Positions 54,307 through 64,000 of a DNA stretch of 64,000 nucleotides are shown here, in pieces (positions within the stretch are counted from its first letter, which is position 1; each line of letters starts with the position of its first letter). Source of the DNA: DATMER01 sp035536935. Lineage in GTDB: Bacteria; Acidobacteriota; Thermoanaerobaculia; Multivoradales; UBA5704. The notes beneath the pieces are model-generated. The model was not told where the DNA came from and made no database searches. It saw only the letters and a program-made list of their open reading frames with translations. The position numbers and the translations under genes were made by a program. The stretch lies in contig DATLNC010000137.1 of assembly GCA_035536935.1 (NCBI GenBank), positions 1 through 64,000 of the forward strand, read 5' to 3'.

Positions 54307-57300
54307 TCCGGCCCGGCGCCGCTCTCGTTCAGCCAGCAGCGGCTCTGGCTGCTCGATCGGCTGGAGCCGGGGAGCACCGCCTACAACATGCCCTCGCCCA
54401 TCCGCCTGCGCGGGGCGCTGGACAGGAGCGCTCTGGAGCGCGCGCTGGGTGAGATCGTCCGCCGCCACGAGTCCTTGCGCACCACCTTCGCCGAGCGCGA
54501 GGACGAGCCGGTGCAGGTGGTCCTTGCCCCCAGGAGCTTCCACCTGCCCCTTGCCGACCTCTCCGGTGTTCCCGAGGAGGTCCGCGCCGTGGAGGGGCGG
54601 CAGCTCGTGATCGAGGACAAGCGGCCGTTCGATCTCGAACGGGGACCTCTGTTCCGGGCCGCGTTGGTGCGCCTCGCGCCCGAAGAGCACCTGCTCCTGC
54701 TCGACATGCACCACATTGTTTCCGATGGCTGGTCTTTCGGGATCTTCTACCGCGAGTTGGCGGCGGTCTACGGCGCCTTTGCGGAGGGCCGGCCCTCGCC
54801 GCTGCCGGAGCTGCCCGTGCAGTACGCCGACTTCTCCATCTGGCAGCGGGAGTGGCTGCAAGGGCCCGTCCTCGAAGAGCAGCTCTCGTACTGGCGCGAG
54901 CGGCTGGCCGGTGTCCCGCCGGCCCTGGAGATGCCGGTCGACCGGCTGCGTCCGGCGGTTCAGGCCCACCGCGGAAGCAACGTGGTGCTCGTGCTCCCGC
55001 CAGCCCTGACCGCGAGGCTCCACGAGCTCTCGCTGCGCGAGGGTACCTCGCCGTTCATGACCCTCCTGGCGGCGTTCCAGCTCCTGCTGTCCCGCCTCTC
55101 GGGCCAGGACGATGTCGTCGTCGGCTCGCCCAGCGCCGGCCGCAGCCGGGTCGAGGTGGAAGGGCTCATCGGCCTGTTCCTCAACACCCTCGTGCTGCGT
55201 ACCGACCTCTCGGGAGAGCCCACCTTCCGCGAGCTGCTCGGCCGCGTCAAGACCGTGGTGCTCGGTGCCTATCGGTATCAGGCGATCCCCTTCGAGCGCC
55301 TGCTGGAGGAGATTCAGCCCGAGCGGCAGCTAAGCCGCACGCCCATCTTCCAGGTCCTGTTCAACTTCGTGTCGCTCTCGGACATGTCACTGGACCTGCC
55401 GGGGCTCCAGGTCGATTCGATGCGGCTCCGCGAGCCCGAATCCAAGTTCGACTTCACCCTGTACGTCAACGAGCTGGCGGAATCGTTCCAGTGCAACCTG
55501 GTCTACAACGCCGACCTCTTTGACCGGGAGCGCATCGTGGAGATGCTGCGCCAGCTCGAGTCGCTGCTGGAGCAGGCCTCGGCCAACCCGGAGCGCCGGA
55601 TCGGCGACCTGTCGCTGGTGACCCCCATCTCCGCCGCCCTGCTGCCGGACCCTGCGCAGCCTCTCAGTCGCGAATGGCGGGGCGCCGTGCACGAGGCTCT
55701 CGCGCGCAGCGCGGAGCGGCACCCGGAGCGGATCGCGGTGCGCGATGCCCTGGGGACCTCCTGGAGCTACGCCGAGCTGGAATCCCGCGCCAATCGGCTC
55801 GCCCATTTCCTGGTCTCCCGCGGAGTGGAGAAGGGTGAGGCCGTAGCCGTCTGGGCCCATCGCAGCGCCCCTTTGGTCCAGGCCCTGTTGGGCACGCTCA
55901 AGGCCGGCGCGGCCTTCATGGTGCTCGACCCTGCCTATCCGGTGCCGCGCCTGCTCGATTATCTGCGCATCGGCCGTCCCGCTGCCTGGGTCACGGTACC
56001 GGGAGCGCCTCCGCCACCGGCGGAGGTGGAAGAGGCCGCGGCGGCCTTCTGCCGCTGCCGCGCCGAGCTGCGCTTGGACCTGGAGACCCTCTCCGGGTTT
56101 CCAGAGACCGATCCGGGCGTGCCCGTGGGGCCTTACGACGCGGCTTGCATCACGTTCACCTCGGGCTCCACAGGCGTCCCCAAGGGAGTGATCGGAAGCC
56201 ACACTCCGCTCACGCACTTCTATCCCTGGATGGGAGAGCGCTTCAGCCTCGGTGGGGACGACCGCTTCGGCATGCTCTCGGCGCTGTCGCACGACCCGCT
56301 GCAGCGCGACGTTTTCACCCCCGTCTGGTTCGGCGCCGGGATGGTCCTGCCCGATCCTGACCGGATCGGCACGCCCGGCTATCTCGCCGGCTGGCTGCGC
56401 AGCGAGCGGGTGACGGTCCTGCACCTCACTCCGGCCATGATGGAGATGGTGCTCGACTCGACGGACAACGGGCCCGAGCCCATCCTGGAGCTGCCGGACC
56501 TTCGCCGCGCGTTCGTGGTGGGTGACCTGCTCAAGAAGGGCGATGTCGAGCACCTGCAGAAGATCGCTCCGTCCGTGGTGTGCGTGAACCTCTACGGCTC
56601 GACCGAGACCCAGAGGTCGGTCTCGTTCTTCGAGGTGCCGCGTGCCGGCTCGAGCCTGGGCAAGGAGGTCCTGCCTCTGGGCCGCGGTATGGGCGGCGAG
56701 GACGGGTGCCAGCTCCTGGTGCTCAACCGGGCGGGCCGGCTGGCCGGCATCGGAGAAGCGGGGGAGATCCATCTGCGCAGCCGGCATCTCGCTCGCGGCT
56801 ATCTCGGCGACGAGGCGCTCACGGCCGAGCGGTTCCTGCCCAATCCACTGGTGGCGGCCCGGGAAGAGGGAGACCGCGTCTACAAGACCGGAGATCTCGG
56901 CCGGTACCTGCCCGACGGAGGCGTCGAGTTCGCTGGCCGGGCGGACTTCCAGGTCAAGCTGCGTGGCTTCCGCATCGAGCTTGGCGAGGTGGAAGCGGCC
57001 CTGGCGCGCTTCCCCGGCGTGCGCGAGTGCGTGGTAGTCGTGCGGGAGGATCGCCCCGGCGACCGCCGCCTCGTCGGCTACCTGGTGACGGCGGACAGCC
57101 TGCCCGCGCAGCGCGATCTGCGCACGTTCCTGGCCTCTCGGCTGCCGGACTACATGGTGCCGACGTCGTTCGTGACCCTGCCGGCGCTGCCGCTGACCCG
57201 CACCGGCAAGGTGGATCGCCGGGCCCTGCCGGCTCCGGTCGAAGAGCGGCGCGAGGCCGAGCGGGCCGTTGAGAAGAGCCTCGTGGAGGAGCTTCTAGCC

Positions 57301-60300
57301 GGCATATGGTCCGACCTGCTCGGGGTCTCCGATGTGGCGCCGGAGGACAGCTTTTTCGAGCTGGGCGGGCAGTCGCTGCTGGCTACGCGGATGATCTCGC
57401 GGGTCCGCAGCGTGCTCGGCGTGGACCTGCCAATGCGCGCCGTGTTCGAGGAGCCGACGCTCGCCGGTTTCGCCGCTCTGGCCGAGCGGGCGCGGGAAGG
57501 CGGCGCCCAGCCGTCGCTGCCGCTGGTGCGGGTGCCGCGCACCGGGCCGCTGCCGACCTCGTTCGCCCAGCAGCGCCTCTGGTTCATCGACCAGCTCGAG
57601 CCGGGGAGCACCGCCTACAACCTCTCGGGCGGAGTACGCCTCGCGGGACGGCTCGACGTCACGGCCCTCGCCGGAGCCCTCTCCGGGATCGTCCGGCGGC
57701 ACGAGTCTCTGCGCACCGTCTTCGCGGAAGAGGACGGGCAGCCGCGCCAGGTGATCGGAGAGCCCGGCATCCTTCCCGTGACAGTCTTCGACCTCTCCGG
57801 CCTGCCCGCCGTGGCCCGTGAGGCGGAGATCCGCCGCATCGCCGCCGCCGAGGCCCGCCGGCCCTACGATCTGGCTCATGGACCTCTCATGCGCTGCACG
57901 CTGGTGCGCCTCGACGAGAGCGAGCACGCGCTCCTCGTGGGCATGCATCACATCGTGGCCGACGGCTGGTCGCTGGGCATTTTCGTCCGCGAGCTGGGGG
58001 TGCTCTACCGTGGCGACGCCTTGCCGGATCTCCCCATCCAGTACGCCGACTACGCCTCCTGGCAGAGGGACCGGCTGCGCGGCGACCTGCTCGAGGAACG
58101 GCTCGCCTGGTGGAAGTTCCATCTCGGCGGCGCGCCCCAGGTCGTGGAGCTCCCTCTCGACCGCCCGCGCCCGGCCGTCCAGAGCTACCATGGCCGCCGC
58201 GCGTATCTGACCCTCGAAAGCGATCTGGACGGCGTGGCCCGCCGCCTCGGTGTTACCCCGTTCATGATCCTCCTCGGTGCGTTCGCCACCCTGCTGAGCC
58301 GCTATGGCAGCCAGCCCGATGTGGTCGTGGGCACCCCGATTGCGAACCGTGGCCGGGCCGAGCTGGAAGATCTGATCGGGATGTTCGCCAACACCCTGGC
58401 GTTGCGCGTCGAGCTGTCCGGCGATCCGGGGTTCGACGAGCTCGCCCGCCGTGTGCGGCAAGTGGCGCTCGGCGCCTACGCCCATCAGGACATTCCTTTC
58501 GAGCGCTTGGTGGATGAGCTGCGGCCGGAGCGCGACCTGAGCCATGCGCCCGTGTTCCAGGTCATGCTCGCGCTGCAGAACCTGCCGGGCGCGCAGCTAG
58601 ACCTTGCGGGCCTCACCCTGTCGCCGCTGGAGTTCGAGGTCGATCGGACGCAGTTCGACCTCTCCCTCTCCCTCTTTCCCCGGTCTCAGGGAGGGATGCT
58701 GGCGCGCCTGGAGTATGCCGCCGACCTCTTCGATGCCGGCACCGCGGAGCGGCTGCTCCTGCATCTGCGCAACCTTCTGGACGGGATCGTCGAGGCTCCG
58801 AAGCGGCGGCTCTCGGAGCTGCCTTTGCTCGGAGCCGTCGAACGGCAGGAATTGCTGGCGGCCGGCAACTTCACCGCGGCCGAAGTGCCCCTGCGCCTGC
58901 TTCACCAGCTCTTCGAGGAGCGCGCCGCGGAGCGACCCGAAGCGGTCGCCGTCGCGCAAGAAGGCGAGAGCCTCACGTACGGCGAGCTGAACGCCCGGGC
59001 GAACCGGCTGGCCCATCATCTGCGTGGGCTCGGCGTCGGGCCGGAGCGGCTGGTCGCAGTCTGCCTGGAGCGCTCGCCGGCCATGCTGACTGCCCTGCTC
59101 GGCGTGCTCAAGGCAGGCGGCGCCTACGTTCCGCTGGACCCGACCTACCCGGCAGACCGCGTGGCCTGGGTGCTGGAAGACAGCCGCGCCTCGGTCCTGC
59201 TCACCCAGAGCGATCTCGCAGCCACCCTTCCGGTGCCGGGGATCTCCCTCGACCGGATTGACCTCTCGGGCGAGAGCGCGGCCGACCCGGAGCCGCTCGC
59301 CGGCCCGGAGAACCTGGTCTATGTGATCTACACCTCGGGCTCGACCGGACGTCCCAAGGGAGTGGCCGTGCGCCAGCGCGGCGCGGTCAACTTCCTGGCT
59401 TCCATGGCGCGGCAACCGGGGCTCGGACCTGACGACGCGCTGCTCGCGGTGACCACGATCGCCTTCGACATCGCGGTGCTGGAGCTGTTCCTGCCACTCT
59501 CCCGGGGCGGGCGCGTCGAGCTGGTGGATCGGGAGACGGCCGCCGATGGTCTCCGCCTGATCGAGAGGATCGCCGGCTCCGGCGCCACGGTGATGCAGGC
59601 CACGCCGGCGACCTGGCGCGTCCTCTTGGAGGCCGGCTGGGAGGGGAGCCCGGGACTCAAGGTGCTTTGCGGCGGAGAAGCCCTTCCGCCAGACCTCGCC
59701 CGCGAGCTGCTGGCCCGCACCAGCGAACTGTGGAACGTCTACGGCCCGACCGAGACCACGGTCTGGTCCGCCATCCATCCGGTTTCCGCGGCCGACGCCG
59801 ACGGCGTGCGGCCGATGCCCCTTGGCGGCGCCATCGCGAACACGGAAATCCATCTGCTCGACCGCTTCGTGGAGCCGGTACCTCCCGGTGCTCCCGGCGA
59901 GCTCTACATTGGCGGCGAGGGGCTCGCCCGCGGCTATCTGGGCCGGCCCGACCTCACCGCCGAGCGCTTCGTCCCTGATCCGTTCCGTCCAGGGGCCCGG
60001 CTCTATCGCACCGGTGACCTGGTGCGGCGCAGTTCTCGGGTCAAAGCGCAGGACGGGGCACTCGAGTTCCTGGGACGCGTGGACCACCAGGTGAAAATTC
60101 GGGGCTTCCGCATCGAGCTAGGCGAGATCGAGGCCGTCCTGAGCGCGCAGCCGGCGGTGCGCGAGTGCGCTGTCGTGGTGCGGGAGGATGTGCCGGGCAG
60201 CAAGCGTCTCGTGGCCTATCTGGCCCTTCACGACGCCCTTCGCGAGATAGATTTCGAGGCGCTGCGCAGCGCGTTGCGTGACAAGCTGCCGGAGTATATG

Positions 60301-60756
60301 GTTCCGCAGCTATTCGCGGTGCTGCCGTCGCTGCCTCTGACGCCCAACGGCAAGATCGACCGCCGCGCCCTCCTCGCCATGCCAGCGCCCGAGGGCGCGC
60401 GCGGTGCCGCAGCCGAGGCCGTGGCGCCGCGCAACCCGGTCGAGGAGATTCTGGCGGCCGTCTGGGCCGAGGTTCTCAAGCTCGACCGCGTCGGGATTCA
60501 CGACAACTTCTTTTCGCTGGGCGGCGACTCCATCCTGGTCATCCAGGCGGCGACCCGGAGCCGCAAGCGGGGAGTGAGCTTCACCCCGCGCCAGCTTTTC
60601 CAGAACCAGACCATTGCCCAGCTCGCCGTCGTGGTGGACACCCTGGGAGGGCCGGGCGAGGCCGCCGTGCCCGTGCTCGCTCCGTTGACTGAATTCTCCG
60701 AGGCAGGACTGAGCCAGGATGAGCTGGACGACCTCCTTGCCGAGCTTTCCGAGTAG
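54172..60756 (+). CDS. NRPS-4: two-module nonribosomal peptide synthetase
   Basis: 2194-residue synthetase: basic docking head (1-45), then C-A-T and C-A-T, then a short tail SEAGLSQDELDDLLAELSE. The head and first module are near copies of those of NRPS-3, including the Lys2-like A domain (code DPRHFVLRSK). The second module carries a glycine code (DILQLGVVWK) and resembles modules 13 and 14. Carrier serines are at 1068 and 2120; the first carrier reads GGQS and the last GGDS. C-domain motifs are HHIVSDG (180) and HHIVADG (1259). It repeats the aminoadipate-like then Gly order that opens NRPS-3, so the peptide probably contains this dipeptide twice. It overlaps NRPS-3 by 4 bp and is followed after 12 bp by NRPS-5. 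The tail differs from those of NRPS-1 to 3, and the next protein has no LSPEK head, so hand-over to NRPS-5 uses another contact. Confidence 0.98.
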   Translation: MTDDLSRRTGDLSPEKLALLVLRMKKKRAAEGPAGKPVGVTRRAGSGPAPLSFSQQRLWLLDRLEPGSTAYNMPSPIRLRGALDRSALERALGEIVRRHESLRTTFAEREDEPVQVVLAPRSFHLPLADLSGVPEEVRAVEGRQLVIEDKRPFDLERGPLFRAALVRLAPEEHLLLLDMHHIVSDGWSFGIFYRELAAVYGAFAEGRPSPLPELPVQYADFSIWQREWLQGPVLEEQLSYWRERLAGVPPALEMPVDRLRPAVQAHRGSNVVLVLPPALTARLHELSLREGTSPFMTLLAAFQLLLSRLSGQDDVVVGSPSAGRSRVEVEGLIGLFLNTLVLRTDLSGEPTFRELLGRVKTVVLGAYRYQAIPFERLLEEIQPERQLSRTPIFQVLFNFVSLSDMSLDLPGLQVDSMRLREPESKFDFTLYVNELAESFQCNLVYNADLFDRERIVEMLRQLESLLEQASANPERRIGDLSLVTPISAALLPDPAQPLSREWRGAVHEALARSAERHPERIAVRDALGTSWSYAELESRANRLAHFLVSRGVEKGEAVAVWAHRSAPLVQALLGTLKAGAAFMVLDPAYPVPRLLDYLRIGRPAAWVTVPGAPPPPAEVEEAAAAFCRCRAELRLDLETLSGFPETDPGVPVGPYDAACITFTSGSTGVPKGVIGSHTPLTHFYPWMGERFSLGGDDRFGMLSALSHDPLQRDVFTPVWFGAGMVLPDPDRIGTPGYLAGWLRSERVTVLHLTPAMMEMVLDSTDNGPEPILELPDLRRAFVVGDLLKKGDVEHLQKIAPSVVCVNLYGSTETQRSVSFFEVPRAGSSLGKEVLPLGRGMGGEDGCQLLVLNRAGRLAGIGEAGEIHLRSRHLARGYLGDEALTAERFLPNPLVAAREEGDRVYKTGDLGRYLPDGGVEFAGRADFQVKLRGFRIELGEVEAALARFPGVRECVVVVREDRPGDRRLVGYLVTADSLPAQRDLRTFLASRLPDYMVPTSFVTLPALPLTRTGKVDRRALPAPVEERREAERAVEKSLVEELLAGIWSDLLGVSDVAPEDSFFELGGQSLLATRMISRVRSVLGVDLPMRAVFEEPTLAGFAALAERAREGGAQPSLPLVRVPRTGPLPTSFAQQRLWFIDQLEPGSTAYNLSGGVRLAGRLDVTALAGALSGIVRRHESLRTVFAEEDGQPRQVIGEPGILPVTVFDLSGLPAVAREAEIRRIAAAEARRPYDLAHGPLMRCTLVRLDESEHALLVGMHHIVADGWSLGIFVRELGVLYRGDALPDLPIQYADYASWQRDRLRGDLLEERLAWWKFHLGGAPQVVELPLDRPRPAVQSYHGRRAYLTLESDLDGVARRLGVTPFMILLGAFATLLSRYGSQPDVVVGTPIANRGRAELEDLIGMFANTLALRVELSGDPGFDELARRVRQVALGAYAHQDIPFERLVDELRPERDLSHAPVFQVMLALQNLPGAQLDLAGLTLSPLEFEVDRTQFDLSLSLFPRSQGGMLARLEYAADLFDAGTAERLLLHLRNLLDGIVEAPKRRLSELPLLGAVERQELLAAGNFTAAEVPLRLLHQLFEERAAERPEAVAVAQEGESLTYGELNARANRLAHHLRGLGVGPERLVAVCLERSPAMLTALLGVLKAGGAYVPLDPTYPADRVAWVLEDSRASVLLTQSDLAATLPVPGISLDRIDLSGESAADPEPLAGPENLVYVIYTSGSTGRPKGVAVRQRGAVNFLASMARQPGLGPDDALLAVTTIAFDIAVLELFLPLSRGGRVELVDRETAADGLRLIERIAGSGATVMQATPATWRVLLEAGWEGSPGLKVLCGGEALPPDLARELLARTSELWNVYGPTETTVWSAIHPVSAADADGVRPMPLGGAIANTEIHLLDRFVEPVPPGAPGELYIGGEGLARGYLGRPDLTAERFVPDPFRPGARLYRTGDLVRRSSRVKAQDGALEFLGRVDHQVKIRGFRIELGEIEAVLSAQPAVRECAVVVREDVPGSKRLVAYLALHDALREIDFEALRSALRDKLPEYMVPQLFAVLPSLPLTPNGKIDRRALLAMPAPEGARGAAAEAVAPRNPVEEILAAVWAEVLKLDRVGIHDNFFSLGGDSILVIQAATRSRKRGVSFTPRQLFQNQTIAQLAVVVDTLGGPGEAAVPVLAPLTEFSEAGLSQDELDDLLAELSE
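54307..57504 (+). other. NRPS-4 module 18 (C-A-T): alpha-aminoadipate-like (Lys2-type A domain)
   Basis: C-domain motif HHIVSDG at 54709. The A domain (from about 55670) repeats the 'SHDPLQRDVFTP' core, the 'LYGSTETQRSVS' segment and code DPRHFVLRSK of module 12. The A10 motif is TRTGKVDRRAL in both. The carrier is FFELGGQS, serine at 57373. C, A and T all align with module 12 at high identity. Confidence 0.86.
57505..60650 (+). other. NRPS-4 module 19 (C-A-T): glycine
   Basis: C-domain motif HHIVADG at 57946. The A domain (from about 58899) reads DILQLGVVWK with FDIAVLE in place of FDISVLE. A short extra segment (about seven residues, SSRVKAQ) lies before 'DGALEFLGR'. The carrier is NFFSLGGDS, serine at 60529, a form often found before epimerisation domains; none follows here and glycine has no stereocentre. 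Confidence 0.88.
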
Positions 60757-60768
60757 AAAGGTTTTTTG

Positions 60769-60771
<3 letters not shown>
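60756..60771 (+). promoter_or_regulatory. Ribosome binding site and start of NRPS-5
   Basis: GAAAGG at 60756-60761, partly overlapping the NRPS-4 stop, is 7 bases before ATG 60769. The 12-bp gap leaves no room for a promoter, so NRPS-5 continues the operon. Confidence 0.75.

Positions 60772-64000
<3,229 letters not shown>

Noticed and set aside
60500..60756. Epimerisation domain expected after the GGDS carrier of module 19
   Set aside because: The gene ends about 230 bases after the carrier serine, the next protein opens with a C domain, and the residue is glycine.

Overview
The window is one stretch of a very large nonribosomal peptide synthetase (NRPS) operon. All real genes lie on the + strand. 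The DNA is uniformly very GC-rich (about 70% by eye), and the long open frames on the other strand and in other frames are shadows of the NRPS codons. There are no tRNAs, rRNAs, insertion sequences, CRISPR arrays or regulatory genes. The style (LCL condensation domains opening with 'LSFAQQRLWFLDRLEPG', basic LSPEK docking helices, in-line sulfotransferase, short palindromic repeats inside genes) suggests a high-GC Gram-negative secondary-metabolite producer such as Myxococcota or Acidobacteriota. The sequence alone does not settle the taxon.

Layout: NRPS-1 (1-18635, 5' end outside the window, 6 modules), a 96-bp gap, NRPS-2 (18732-34055, 5 modules, first condensation domain lacking its N-lobe), NRPS-3 (34052-54175, 6 modules plus an embedded sulfotransferase domain), NRPS-4 (54172-60756, 2 modules), a 12-bp gap, and NRPS-5 (60769 to beyond 64000, at least 1 module). 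The NRPS-2/3 and NRPS-3/4 junctions are 4-bp ATGA overlaps. The window holds 20 C-A-T modules. No epimerisation, methyltransferase, reductase or thioesterase domain is visible, so termination and release lie downstream.

Adenylation pocket codes were read by eye (GrsA positions 235, 236, 239, 278, 299, 301, 322, 330, 331 and the A10 Lys). If the proteins act in gene order, the chain is: hydrophobic, hydrophobic (Leu-like), Ala-like, basic, Asp, Val-like | hydrophobic, hydrophobic, Gln, Leu-like, Ala | aminoadipate-like, Gly, Gly, Ala, Thr (followed by sulfotransferase), Leu-like | aminoadipate-like, Gly | basic/unknown. The Asp, Thr, Ala, Gly and Gln calls are the firmest; the hydrophobic ones are weak.

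The most unusual features are: (i) a PAPS-dependent-type sulfotransferase domain placed directly after a threonine-specific A-T pair in the middle of NRPS-3; (ii) two adenylation domains with a fungal Lys2-like (alpha-aminoadipate) code, opening NRPS-3 and NRPS-4; (iii) a half condensation domain at the start of NRPS-2; (iv) near-identical docking segments at two gene junctions; (v) palindromic or tandem repeats lying in frame inside several A domains, four of them at the same loop just before the ATP-binding motif.
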